This document shows, piece after piece, positions 26,922-35,589 of a stretch of 64,000 nt of DNA (positions within the stretch are counted from its first letter, which is position 1; every line of letters begins with the position of its first letter). Source of the DNA: JAGXQV01 sp041674485 (GTDB taxonomy: Bacteria; Pseudomonadota; Gammaproteobacteria; Burkholderiales; Sulfuricellaceae); the NCBI GenBank assembly GCA_041674485.1, contig JBAYVP010000002.1:1-64000 (forward strand). Reading direction: 5' to 3'. The translations under genes were made by a program, and so were the position numbers. The notes beneath the pieces are model-generated. The model made no database searches. It saw only the letters and a program-made list of their open reading frames with translations, and was not told the DNA's origin.

Positions 26922-27026
26922 CCGTCATTCTGACCCCTCGACAAGCCTAGGACAGGCTCAGGACAGGCTGACCTACGACCAGGCCGGAATCCAGTCTTAT
27001 CGACAAACTGGACACCGGCCTCGCTG
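26922..27026. repeat. Intergenic repeat with CCGGAATCCAG/CTGGACACCGG arms
   Basis: CCGGAATCCAGT ... AACTGGACACCGG form inverted arms (26990-27020), preceded by AGCCTAGGACAGGCTCAGGACAGGCT, a short tandem of AGGACAGGCTC. It is non-coding and lies in the 290-base gap between two minus-strand genes of the cluster. Confidence 0.5.
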
Positions 27027-27053
27027 GCGTAACAATTTCAGAGGCCCCCTGAA

Positions 27054-28586
27054 TCAGGCCGCAGGTTTCTTGGCAGCGCTACGCGACCACCACAACAGCC
27101 CTGCCACAAACAGTCCCGCGACCAGCAACGCCAGAACAATAGGCTTGGAACCGGTAGCCGGCTTCAACAACAGCCAATACCAGGTAGTCATGGTGTGCTT
27201 TGAGCCTTTCTCACTATTATTGCTGCCATCCCAAGCGGCAAAAGCAACCGGAATGAATTTACCCTCGACAAACTGAATATCCTTCTCGGGTGCGGAAGTA
27301 GTGAGCGGCCTGGTTATCAGAGCCTTCCAGGTACCATCGCTATAAATCGCCTTGGCCTTGAGCCCGACCCCGGTCGCATCGCGTTTCTCAATCGCCTTAA
27401 AACCTTTGCTGGTCATCAGACCGAGAGTTTCTGCCGCCTCAGTAGTGCCGCTCTTCCAGTGCCAGATGTTGACCGGATGCGCGTCATCTCCCATGCCGAA
27501 ATAAGGCTTTTGCATTTCCTTGGGAATCACGACGGGCAGTTGCACCGCGACGCCGTCTTCCGCAATCGGCGCATCGGCCAGCTTACCCGCGCTATCATCC
27601 CCCGGAATGCTCTTGGTGCGGTCATCCCACTCCAGCAGCATCGCAATCGACTTGCTGTTATACATCGCGCGCACCGTAATGGAGTCATTGGAAGGCGTGA
27701 AATAACGCTCCTCGCCGATGATTTGCGGAACCAGAGCGAAAGTGGTCGGGGTAGACTTTTCCCAGCGTTCATCTTCCGGCGTAGCGGGCAATTCGCCCTC
27801 CACCATGTCCGCCTTGACCACGGTGTTTTCCGCATTAACCAGTTTATCGGTCTTGGCTAATGACGCCACATAGTTAGCTACATGCCAAATTTCTTCGGTC
27901 GTGAGCTTCTTTTTACTCGCTGGATCGATGAAGGATGGCATCGCAGTACCAGGGATACCGGTAGAAACCCGCGTAAAGATGTCCTTCGGATCATTGCTGC
28001 CACGGAAAGTCCAAGGCTTGGTCAGATTGCGCGGCCAGGTACGCTCGCCGTTATCTCCTTTGAGCCGCTTGCTGGCGCTGCCCTTGCCCGACTTGCCATG
28101 ACATTCCACGCAGCGGTCGCCATCCTCGAACAACTTCTTGCCCTTCTCGATACTCTCGGCAGAGCTTTTGACCTGCGAGCCGAAGTCGACCTGCTTGGCA
28201 GGAGGCTTGTCGAAACCTGCAAAGGTTTTGACATAAGCCACCAAGTCCCACATATCCTGCTCGTTCAGCAAGTCGCTCCAACCCGGCATGGCGGTGCCCG
28301 GCATACCATCGCGTATCATGCGATAGATGTCGTCATCATTGGGCGTCATATCTGCAAAATCGGATGTTTTGATCTTGTAGTTGCCGGAAGTGAAATCCCG
28401 TGGCGGCGGATTGAGACGGTCTTTGGCCGCACCGTCACCCGCACCCTCCGCACCGTGACACCAGGTGCAGCGTTTGTCATAGATTATCTTGCCCTTGTCG
28501 GCTGCACCCGGTTTCGCCGAGGCTGACCCCGCCATAAACAGCGCAGCACAAAAGGTTAGGAAAGCCAGTTTTTTTACAGAACTCAT
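27054..28586 (-). CDS. Dihaem cytochrome c fused to an ethylbenzene-dehydrogenase-gamma-like haem b domain
   Basis: 510 residues from the ATG at 28584-28586. A signal peptide ends GSASAKP. Two class I cytochrome domains follow: CTWCH at 40-44 with NPPPRDFTSG, and CVECH at ~159-163. From ~290 to 470 the sequence matches the EB_dh fold that carries a haem b in the gamma subunits of ethylbenzene dehydrogenase and related molybdoenzymes (ALLLEWDD-like segment, then GDDAHPVNIWHWKSG). A C-terminal helix (~480-500) anchors it. No molybdopterin catalytic subunit is nearby, so it probably serves as an electron conduit. This fusion is uncommon. Confidence 0.85.
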   Translation of the reverse strand: MSSVKKLAFLTFCAALFMAGSASAKPGAADKGKIIYDKRCTWCHGAEGAGDGAAKDRLNPPPRDFTSGNYKIKTSDFADMTPNDDDIYRMIRDGMPGTAMPGWSDLLNEQDMWDLVAYVKTFAGFDKPPAKQVDFGSQVKSSAESIEKGKKLFEDGDRCVECHGKSGKGSASKRLKGDNGERTWPRNLTKPWTFRGSNDPKDIFTRVSTGIPGTAMPSFIDPASKKKLTTEEIWHVANYVASLAKTDKLVNAENTVVKADMVEGELPATPEDERWEKSTPTTFALVPQIIGEERYFTPSNDSITVRAMYNSKSIAMLLEWDDRTKSIPGDDSAGKLADAPIAEDGVAVQLPVVIPKEMQKPYFGMGDDAHPVNIWHWKSGTTEAAETLGLMTSKGFKAIEKRDATGVGLKAKAIYSDGTWKALITRPLTTSAPEKDIQFVEGKFIPVAFAAWDGSNNSEKGSKHTMTTWYWLLLKPATGSKPIVLALLVAGLFVAGLLWWSRSAAKKPAA

Positions 28587-28605
28587 AATTATTCCCAATC
28601 GCAGA

Positions 28606-29388
28606 TTATTCATTTGCCCACGACCTTGGCCGTCTGCCCGTGTAGTCATACAGGTACAGGATAACTTTCCATATCTCATCCTCGGTCAAGAAGTTCTGCC
28701 AGATGGGCATGGATGAAATCCACGGCGCTGCCTCAGCAGGCAAGCCCGGGCCGCCGGTGGCGATACGCCAGAACAGGAAAGATTCCTGCAACTGCGCGAT
28801 GGTGCCCACGTCCTGGAAATTGAGCGGCGTGGGGTTCAGACCCGATGCATAAGGTCCCTTGCCATCCAATTTGTCGCCGTGGCAATACTGGCAGTTTTGA
28901 ATGTAAACATTGCCGCCCGCCTTGACTAGCTCGGCAAACTTTGCCAGATCTTCCTTCTCGAGTTTGCGATAGGGATTTTCCAGCTTGGTCAGGTCAAAGC
29001 TCTTGCCATACGCCTTAAACTTGTTGGGCGGCGCGGGGTGGATGGTGCGCAGCTCCACCGGTGCCTCGAAACTGGGCATCAGACTCGAGTAGGTGTAGTA
29101 GCCAGCCAGCAGCGGCACAATCACAAATACCACATTGCGCAGCATTTTCTTGGAGGGATCCTCGACCAAAGCCTTGATGGGACCCACCAGCTCCTGTGCC
29201 CCTTCCTCAGTGAAAGTAAATACCATCACAACCCCGGCCACCACGAACACCATATACATGGTAAGCAGGCTCTTGGGGATCAACTGTCCCAGAATCACGT
29301 CGAAAACCAGGATGAAGCTGAAAAATACCCCCAGTATGACCAGGGCGAGTTGCAACAAACGGGGAATGCGTCTTTTCTGTGTTGTCAT
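28606..29388 (-). CDS. Membrane-bound monohaem cytochrome c
   Basis: 260 residues. Three predicted membrane helices near the N terminus (~12-32, ~40-57, ~85-102) precede a periplasmic domain with CQYCH at ~163-167 (NVYIQNCQYCHGDKLDGKGP) and a typical SSMPIWQNFLTEDEIW C-terminal Met segment. Stop and start spacing to the neighbours is short (2 bases to the next gene upstream). It is encoded just downstream of the dihaem gene 29391-30200 and the bd-like oxidase, so it is probably a subunit that hands electrons to or from that oxidase. Confidence 0.85.
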   Translation of the reverse strand: MTTQKRRIPRLLQLALVILGVFFSFILVFDVILGQLIPKSLLTMYMVFVVAGVVMVFTFTEEGAQELVGPIKALVEDPSKKMLRNVVFVIVPLLAGYYTYSSLMPSFEAPVELRTIHPAPPNKFKAYGKSFDLTKLENPYRKLEKEDLAKFAELVKAGGNVYIQNCQYCHGDKLDGKGPYASGLNPTPLNFQDVGTIAQLQESFLFWRIATGGPGLPAEAAPWISSMPIWQNFLTEDEIWKVILYLYDYTGRRPRSWANE

Positions 29389-29390
29389 GA

Positions 29391-30200
29391 TTATTTCAAC
29401 CCTGCCATATAATTAACCAGCAACTCAAGCTCTTGCGCTTTCAATTGCTCCCCATAGGTCTTAGGCATCATGCCCCCGGCAAATCCTTTTGCGATAACCG
29501 CATCGGGATCGAGCAGCGCCTGGCGCAAATATTCCTTGCCCTGCTTTGCACCAATCTTGGACAGATCGGGCCCCAGCGCGCCAGTCTGATCCAGAATTTT
29601 ATGGCACATGCCACAGGTATACTTGGCGATGACCTCTTCAGCCGTTTTTAGCGGAGCGGCTTCTTCTGCCTTTGGCGCCTCTGCACCAGCGGCGGGCATG
29701 GCTGGAATAACGACCGTCACTTCGGCACCACCCGAGTCCTGGAGATAGGCGATAACAGCGGCAACTTCGGCCTCGTTCAGACCGATCCCACCACCCGTCA
29801 CGTCCGGCATCGGGCTTTCGGTATCGTTGGTTCCCGCTTTACCAAATCCAGAAACCACATAGGCCGAAGGCTTAACCATCGCCTCGTGGATATACTCCTC
29901 GACCGTTTTTGCCGTACCTTTGTAATTGGGGCTCTTCATATGCTCATCTGCCTTCGCTCCGATCGTGTCGAGCATTGGCGCCCGGCCCATCGAGTTATGG
30001 CACAGCGTACAAGTCCCCTTGCCGTTATATATCTTGCCGCCCAGCGCGATGAACTGATCCATAGTCATCGCGCCGAGATCCAGCTTCTCCTCTACGGGGG
30101 GCGGCGCGGGTTTAATCGTCGGGATGCCGAAATTCGAATACCCCCAGAATGCACCCACCATCAAGATACTGAAAATGGAAACCTTAAGAAAATTGGTCAT
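29391..30200 (-). CDS. Dihaem cytochrome c, subunit of the bd-like oxidase unit
   Basis: 269 residues from the ATG at 30198-30200, which overlaps the stop of the bd-like oxidase gene (ATGA), with GGAAGGAAC upstream. One N-terminal helix is followed by two c-type domains: CTLCH (~65-69) and CGMCH (~198-202), joined by an Ala/Pro/Glu-rich linker. Probable Met ligands lie in ESPMPDV and GGMMPKTY. The translational coupling argues that the two products form one complex, giving a c-type electron entry to the CydA-like protein. Confidence 0.88.
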   Translation of the reverse strand: MTNFLKVSIFSILMVGAFWGYSNFGIPTIKPAPPPVEEKLDLGAMTMDQFIALGGKIYNGKGTCTLCHNSMGRAPMLDTIGAKADEHMKSPNYKGTAKTVEEYIHEAMVKPSAYVVSGFGKAGTNDTESPMPDVTGGGIGLNEAEVAAVIAYLQDSGGAEVTVVIPAMPAAGAEAPKAEEAAPLKTAEEVIAKYTCGMCHKILDQTGALGPDLSKIGAKQGKEYLRQALLDPDAVIAKGFAGGMMPKTYGEQLKAQELELLVNYMAGLK

Positions 30201-32122
30201 GCTTGTTCCTTCCAATAACCTTTTGCAACCACATGTTTGCCACTGATCGTGCTCAACCAGAACACAAAGATGACCATGGCCATGAATATGAGCGTACCAG
30301 TCGATACGATGTTGGCCGCATAACCCAGATCCGGCGTAAAGGCATCCGGAGAATTATCGCGGAATACGTTGGACACATGCCAGTGCTGGCGGATGGCAGA
30401 ACGGACATAGCCCATCAGCCCCATCAGCCAGGTGAAGGACACCGCCAGCAGAAACAGCGCGTACTGCGAACGGTTGGGCATACGCCCCCAGTGCAGCGGC
30501 GCCACTTCCTTCGCACCCTTGTACATGAACGAGTCAAGCACCAAGCTGAGAATGATGACAACCAAGGTGGTCAGAACCTGCGGTATGGAGGCCGCAACCT
30601 TGTACACCGTATTGGTGAAATAACCGTAATAGATACCCAGCACCAGGATGTTGAGTGCGGCCGTAACAAACAGGGCGATCTGCGCCGCGTTGCCTGCTTT
30701 GACCCAGGAAACGGTAGCAATTTTATTGGCGCGCCGGTAATACAGGAAACTCAAGAAAGTGCCCAAAAGCAAAAAGTTCACCGCCGTGTTTTTGGCCGGC
30801 ATGATGCCGAACACCCCCAGATATTGGTGGTACGGTCCGCCCAAGCTCTTGAGTTCTGAATTGGTCAGCACCAGCGTGTGCGGCGTGAACCACACCAGGA
30901 AAGCAGCCACCAGGACAATGGCGATATATTTGATCTTGGGGTTGTAGCGATAAGCGCCATCGCTGCGCCCTATACCACACCAGAGATAATAGTTGGCCGA
31001 CAGGAACAGGGCGCCGATCAGTACGGCCTGGATGATGAACAGCCAGGCAAACGCGCCGCCCATCAGGGTGATACCCATTTGCTGGCTATAGGCATATATT
31101 TCTGCGGTGAGATAGTAGCCCGCGAAAGGCAACGGCAACAGCGCCGCTATCGCGATGAAGTTGGCGTTGTAACCCATCCAGTCATAGTGGGCGCGCTCTT
31201 TTGCATTTTTGGCGCTAAGAAACTTGAAGGCGGCATAGGCACCCACAACCGAACCGCCATAAGCCACGTTGGCGACCACCCGGTGTATGTTGATCGGATT
31301 CCACAGGAAGTTGTGAAGCGCAGCCCAGGTATCGCCATGGAACACACCCGCCGGATCCAGGCCCGCCGGGCTCATCATGAAAGTCGTCCATGCGTTGGCC
31401 AGGAACATCAGCAAGCAACCGACCGCATTGAGCAGCAAACCAAAAGTCAGGTGTACCCACTTCTTGTTGCCACCCTGGAGCCAGTGCCAGCCATAATAAT
31501 AAATATACAAGACCGCGCTCTCGGCAAAGAACAGCAGCGCATACGCCCACATGCTTTCCTTGAAGACTGCGGCCATATATTTGAATAAATCCGGGTAGAA
31601 CAGGATCAGACCGAAGGATAGCAAGCCGCCCAGAAGCGCGGTGAGCGAGTAGGCGGTGATACTGACCTTGATGAACTCGTAAGCCATGTTATCATAGCGC
31701 TCATCCCGTGTCCACATACCGATGGCCTCGATGATGAACACAAACATCGGTACCGCCACGACAAACGCACCAAACCACAGATGCAACTGCGCTACCAGCC
31801 ATACTGCCACCCGTGAATTCACCCCTTGAATCTTGGGGTAATCCGCCTCGGTCAATTTTGGCACGGGGATGGAAACCCCCGCCGCCGCATCTGGAGCGGC
31901 ATCTGCCTTGGCCGCAGCAGCAGCGTGTGCAGGTGCGGGTGCGGCGGGTGCCGCTGCGGATGCTGTCGCTGCGGCAGGCGCTTCAGCAGCCGCAGGCGCG
32001 ACCGCAGACGCTGCTGCCTCGGATGCGTTCGCGACAGGCGTGAAGGCAGGCAGCATAAACATGGCGAAAACCGCCAATAAAAATGCCCCGCCGATTAATC
32101 TTATATTATTTCTTGTTAGCAA
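30197..32122 (-). CDS. CydA-like (bd-like) membrane oxidase subunit with Ala-rich N-terminal extension
   Basis: 641 residues. Residues 1-34 look like a signal peptide, followed by an Ala/Pro-rich segment to ~82. The core has many membrane helices and the CydA pattern: haem ligand His114 in AQLHLWFG, a conserved FFAESAVLYIYYYGW acidic helix, and His in NIHRVVANVAYGG (family His186 region). The quinol-site motif GRQPW is altered to IRQHW (~residue 590). No CydB is nearby. Bd-like proteins of this kind occur with c-type cytochromes in some nitrifiers. Two cytochrome c genes follow directly. A terminal oxidase or another gas-reducing role is inferred. Confidence 0.82.
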   Translation of the reverse strand: MLTRNNIRLIGGAFLLAVFAMFMLPAFTPVANASEAAASAVAPAAAEAPAAATASAAAPAAPAPAHAAAAAKADAAPDAAAGVSIPVPKLTEADYPKIQGVNSRVAVWLVAQLHLWFGAFVVAVPMFVFIIEAIGMWTRDERYDNMAYEFIKVSITAYSLTALLGGLLSFGLILFYPDLFKYMAAVFKESMWAYALLFFAESAVLYIYYYGWHWLQGGNKKWVHLTFGLLLNAVGCLLMFLANAWTTFMMSPAGLDPAGVFHGDTWAALHNFLWNPINIHRVVANVAYGGSVVGAYAAFKFLSAKNAKERAHYDWMGYNANFIAIAALLPLPFAGYYLTAEIYAYSQQMGITLMGGAFAWLFIIQAVLIGALFLSANYYLWCGIGRSDGAYRYNPKIKYIAIVLVAAFLVWFTPHTLVLTNSELKSLGGPYHQYLGVFGIMPAKNTAVNFLLLGTFLSFLYYRRANKIATVSWVKAGNAAQIALFVTAALNILVLGIYYGYFTNTVYKVAASIPQVLTTLVVIILSLVLDSFMYKGAKEVAPLHWGRMPNRSQYALFLLAVSFTWLMGLMGYVRSAIRQHWHVSNVFRDNSPDAFTPDLGYAANIVSTGTLIFMAMVIFVFWLSTISGKHVVAKGYWKEQA

Positions 32123-32236
32123 GATTTACTCCCGATTTTTTCGATATACCGTATTAGAAAGGCCAGTCCGGTTCCAGGCACGCTTGCACCATAAACATTA
32201 AGGAAGCACCTCCTCAAGCGAAGGCAACCAATCACT

Positions 32237-32352
32237 TAATGGTTAAACGTCAGCGTCAACCCCTGAAGATGCATCATGGCGAAATCCAAACCAAAAAATA
32301 CGGCGCCAAAGACAACAAACGCACCGACGAATGGTAAAAAATAATCTTTCAT
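32237..32352 (-). pseudogene. Tiny membrane protein frame, interrupted by one base in a homopolymer
   Basis: An ATG at 32350-32352 lies 4 bases after the stop of the gene at 32357-32548. Read directly it gives a 25-residue peptide. If the run of five T after ATGAAAGATTA had six T, it would give a 38-residue membrane peptide, MKDYFLPFVGAFVVFGAV and on to TFNH, ending at the TAA at 32237-32239. The second frame is open, hydrophobic and has no other start codon. I infer a one-base deletion, either in the genome or in the assembly. Confidence 0.45.
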
Positions 32353-32356
32353 GTCG

Positions 32357-32548
32357 TTACGCCCTCAAAAACCACGTAAAAAAAACAATCAATGCAATCA
32401 GGGTCGCCACAAAAAAAGCCGGCCCCGCCCAAGGGTACTTCGATTTTTCACTCTCTTCTGGTATCGGATTATGGTAGAACCCGGTGGCATCGATAAACTT
32501 GTCGTTCGGATTCTCGCCGTCCACCTCATGTGTTGCATTTGCGCTCAT
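32357..32548 (-). CDS. Small single-helix membrane protein of the bd-like oxidase cluster
   Basis: 63 residues with GGAG before the ATG (32548). The N-terminal ~35 residues are polar, with KFIDATGFYHNPIPEE. One predicted helix follows (~43-60, AGPAFFVATLIALIVFF) and the end is charged (LRA). The topology and the position before the bd-like oxidase resemble small cytochrome oxidase subunits such as CcoQ or CydX, but I see no family motif. It is likely an accessory subunit. Confidence 0.65.
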   Translation of the reverse strand: MSANATHEVDGENPNDKFIDATGFYHNPIPEESEKSKYPWAGPAFFVATLIALIVFFTWFLRA

Positions 32549-32643
32549 ACTCCACCCCTTCTATCAGCGATTTACCTGCTTGTTGCGGACACAAAACCAC
32601 CCCAAGGGGAAGAAACCTCCCCCTTGGGATATCGTCTAGCTTC

Positions 32644-32751
32644 TTATAAGACAAAGTAATACAAGATCAGGCAACTGAAGATGACATTTATCATCATCCC
32701 GGAAAAAATAAGCCCGTCAGCAAGATATTTTTTGTTCAGGTATTTTTTCAT
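32644..32751 (-). CDS. Tiny membrane protein (35 residues)
   Basis: ATG at 32749-32751 to TAA at 32644-32646. The sequence starts MKKYLNKKYLADG, with a basic N terminus, and continues with one hydrophobic helix (IFSGMMINVIFSCLILYYF). It is too short for standard gene calls, but the frame, the composition and the position inside the gapped cluster 32549-32772 support it. The ribosome-binding site is weak (GAGG 16 bases away). It is possibly a small subunit of the respiratory complex. Confidence 0.45.
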   Translation of the reverse strand: MKKYLNKKYLADGLIFSGMMINVIFSCLILYYFVL

Positions 32752-32772
32752 TCAGGCCACGCGTCCTCTATC

Positions 32773-33123
32773 CTATTTGGCCAGTTTGCGGATATAGGCC
32801 AGCAGCCCGTCCACATCCGCTGCACTGAGAGTAGCTCCCCAAGGCGGCATCAAAGGCGACTTACTGATGGCGGGGCCGCCATCCCTGATGACCGTCTTGA
32901 TATCTTCATCGGTACGCTTGGCCATATCTTCCTTGTTGGTGAAATTACGCGGATCGGTGGCAAAATCCTTGGTGACGTTAACACCCTTGCCATCTCCTGC
33001 GGTTCCGTGGCACTGGGCGCAATAAAAATCAAATATCTCTTTTGTATCTGCTGCTTGCGCTGAGCCTGCTGCACCCATAACCAAGCCAAACACCGTAGCT
33101 GCTACTATTACAAATCTCGACAT
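32773..33123 (-). CDS. Periplasmic monohaem cytochrome c
   Basis: 116 residues from the ATG at 33121-33123 with GGAGG before it. The signal peptide ends SAQAADT; the haem site CAQCH lies near residues 37-41, with GTAGDGKGVNVTKDF and PRNFTNKED. The probable Met ligand is in SPLMPPWGATLS. It is a standard small class I cytochrome, second in the cluster after the dihaem gene at 33148. It is probably the soluble electron carrier between the membrane units. Confidence 0.9.
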   Translation of the reverse strand: MSRFVIVAATVFGLVMGAAGSAQAADTKEIFDFYCAQCHGTAGDGKGVNVTKDFATDPRNFTNKEDMAKRTDEDIKTVIRDGGPAISKSPLMPPWGATLSAADVDGLLAYIRKLAK

Positions 33124-33147
33124 GAGTTTATCCTCCATTCGTTCGCA

Positions 33148-33801
33148 TTACTCGAAAGAAGCCACATACGCAGCTACGTTCTCCAGGTCTTTCGGATTAA
33201 GCACGCTGCCAAAGTCCGGCATATCCCGAACCGGTTTGAATGCTTTGATGTTTGCCATATAGGCGTAAATCCAATCAGGATTCAAGCGCTTGCTGGCTCC
33301 AACCAAGGAAGGTCCGCTCTTCCCACCGCGTACTGCGCCCTTATCCGAGTATTCGTGACATCCGCTACATGGCATTTTCTTGGCAAAAATATTCTTGCCC
33401 TGCACGTTACTGCCCGCCTTGATCACGCCCGCCTTGACTTCCTTCGAGGTCAGCCCCATCAGGAATTCCGAAACTGCAGCCGCATCTCCAGCAGACATCT
33501 TGGGATGATCACCCGCGTTCTTGTCGGTGAGCGAGTTATATTTCATCGGGCGAATCGGCTTGGGAGCCTGCAGCCACGCCGTGAGCCAATCCTTCTGGAA
33601 TTTACTGCCGGCATAAAATAGTTCCGGCCCCTTCTTTGCCAATTGATCCGCTATCGTTTTTTCTTTCGCTGGACCATCGGTGTAATGGCAACTGGCGCAA
33701 CTCTTCTTAAAAATCGCATCTCCACCAGCCGCGTAGCTGGGCGCTGTCATTGTGACCAGCAAAGCCGCCCCAAGGGAAACGGTGACTGCGAGCAATCTCA
33801 T
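33148..33801 (-). CDS. Periplasmic dihaem cytochrome c, first gene of the 33.8-23.3 kb cluster
   Basis: 217 residues. The signal peptide ends SYAAGGD. Two haem sites: CASCH (~35-39) and CSGCH (~145-149), with RDMPDFGSVLNPKDLENVAAYV as the C-terminal Met segment. It is preceded by an upstream 306-base gap (33802-34108) on the minus strand that must contain the promoter of the cluster; I see no clear -10/-35 box or gene there. The gene is transcribed with the small monohaem cytochrome 24 bases downstream. Confidence 0.9.
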   Translation of the reverse strand: MRLLAVTVSLGAALLVTMTAPSYAAGGDAIFKKSCASCHYTDGPAKEKTIADQLAKKGPELFYAGSKFQKDWLTAWLQAPKPIRPMKYNSLTDKNAGDHPKMSAGDAAAVSEFLMGLTSKEVKAGVIKAGSNVQGKNIFAKKMPCSGCHEYSDKGAVRGGKSGPSLVGASKRLNPDWIYAYMANIKAFKPVRDMPDFGSVLNPKDLENVAAYVASFE

Positions 33802-34108
33802 GTCATAACTCCTTTCGATTTTTTACTTCTGTGGATTTGAAAATAAAGGCGAACTGATACGCGTTATTATTATTTTGTTTTTTATTATTTTTAAGTACAA
33901 GCCAGCAACAGCCTGCACGGTACAACTCATACACCACACCAGATGGCTTGGTATCGCATACGGCTACCCATGCAGCTTTATAGCTCCTTATTGGATGGCG
34001 GGCGAAATATAGCACACCAACTTTTGTTGTCAACGCCAAAATAATCCAAGCAATTAACTCAAGTATTAAGTTATTGAGATTAGAGCCGCTCCAAGAGATA
34101 TAGAGCAA

Positions 34109-35536
34109 TCAATCGATGATCTTGACGCGTTGCCCCGCCTGCAGTTCGCCGCCCGGGTATTGCGCGTTGATCAGGCGCAGGTAGCTTTCCGCCGACTTGC
34201 CGAGCGGCGAGTTTTGCGCGAGCCTGGCGTAGGTATCGCCCTGCCGCGCAGTGATGATGCGGATGCCGAGCGGCTTGACCAGCTTGCGTTCGGCTGCGGT
34301 AATTGCATGGAAGCTGCGCACCGTATCAAAAATTTGATTGCGGTGCGCATTCAGGCCGCCGCGCGCCTTGGCCTGCGCTTGCAGGATGTAGGCGCTTTTA
34401 TTGTGGTAGATCACACCGCCCATCACGTTAGGCAATTCGAAAGTCGCGGCGGGCAGGCCGTCGAGATCGAGGCGCTGAATATTCGCGCTTGAACCGACCA
34501 GACGGCGCGCGTATTCAACCGGGGTGCCGCGCGGTTTCTGATCCATTTTCATTTGCAGCATGGCCTCGCCGCCGGGGCTGACGGCAACCAGCGCTTCGGG
34601 TTGGTTATGCACCTGCCAGGTTTCCGGGAGTTGCAGCGCAATGCCCAGCTCTCCGTGGTAAAAACGGTTGTTGCGCACCACACCCTGATCGGTATTATCG
34701 TTGAACACCAAGCCGTCGATGGCAGCGAGAAATTCGCTGCGGCCTTCAAATGGCGAGGCGGGCGCCAGCTTGTCCGCCTCACCGACCACCTGCTTCAGGC
34801 GCGTGTCGTTGTCCGGATGCGTGGAGAACAGGCCGGAGTAGCGACGCGGCTCGCGCCCTTCCTGCTTGGCCAGCTCCGCATCCTTCAATTCCTGGTTTTT
34901 CAATACCCCGAGAACCTTGATAATGGCTTGCGGGTCGTAATCGGAACGCGCCAGATATTGCGCGCCCAAACGGTCGGCTTCGAGCTCGTGTTCGCGCCCG
35001 TAGCCGGACAGCAACGCGCCACCGAGAATGTTGGCCAAGTTTTGCCCGGCATTGGAGCCCAGTTCAGGCACGAAGATCGAAGCGACCGCCAGCCCGATAT
35101 TCGCGGCTTGTGCGGCGCTTTGCTGGCGCACGCCGTGGCGTGACGTGACGTGGCCGATTTCATGCCCCACCACGGCAGCCAGTTCCGCCTCGCTATTGAG
35201 ATAGGCCATGATGCCGCGCGTGACATAGACATAGCCGCCGGGCAGCGCGAAGGCATTAATTTCGGGAGAATCCAGTACGGCAAAGTGATATTGCAGGTTG
35301 GGGCGATGACTATTTTTTGCGAGCTTCTGGCCGACGCGGTTGACGTAATCCTGCAACACCTTTGATTCGTAAACCTGGTATTGCTTGCCGATCACCTCCT
35401 CGTTGTATTGGCGTCCGAGGGCGATTTCCTGGCTTTCCGACATCATCACAAAATCGCTTTGTCCGGTCACCGGATTCGGCGCGCAGCCGGCCAGCGGCAA
35501 AATGGCCAAGACAAGGGCAATAGTCAAAAGTCGCAT
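34109..35536 (-). CDS. M48-family metalloprotease lipoprotein (BepA/YfgC-like)
   Basis: 475 residues from the ATG at 35534-35536, preceded by AGGAG. A lipobox LPLAGC is followed by PNPVTGQSDFVMMSESQEIALG. The zinc site HEIGH lies at ~130-134 (VVGHEIGHVTSRHG), with the third ligand in HELEADRLG. The C-terminal half is an extension ending in a LysM-like RIITARQGDTYARLA segment. BepA-type proteins act in outer-membrane protein quality control. It is convergent-free and ends in the gap before the respiratory cluster, with no link to it implied. Confidence 0.9.
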   Translation of the reverse strand: MRLLTIALVLAILPLAGCAPNPVTGQSDFVMMSESQEIALGRQYNEEVIGKQYQVYESKVLQDYVNRVGQKLAKNSHRPNLQYHFAVLDSPEINAFALPGGYVYVTRGIMAYLNSEAELAAVVGHEIGHVTSRHGVRQQSAAQAANIGLAVASIFVPELGSNAGQNLANILGGALLSGYGREHELEADRLGAQYLARSDYDPQAIIKVLGVLKNQELKDAELAKQEGREPRRYSGLFSTHPDNDTRLKQVVGEADKLAPASPFEGRSEFLAAIDGLVFNDNTDQGVVRNNRFYHGELGIALQLPETWQVHNQPEALVAVSPGGEAMLQMKMDQKPRGTPVEYARRLVGSSANIQRLDLDGLPAATFELPNVMGGVIYHNKSAYILQAQAKARGGLNAHRNQIFDTVRSFHAITAAERKLVKPLGIRIITARQGDTYARLAQNSPLGKSAESYLRLINAQYPGGELQAGQRVKIID

Positions 35537-35589
35537 GTCAGCTCCTGTTCGATATTGTAGTATCGGATGGCATTGTCGCCGATCCAAAT

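Noticed and set aside
33803..34108. 101-residue minus-strand frame in the gap before the cytochrome cluster
   Set aside because: No known motif, weak start and Asn-rich unlikely composition; more likely promoter DNA.
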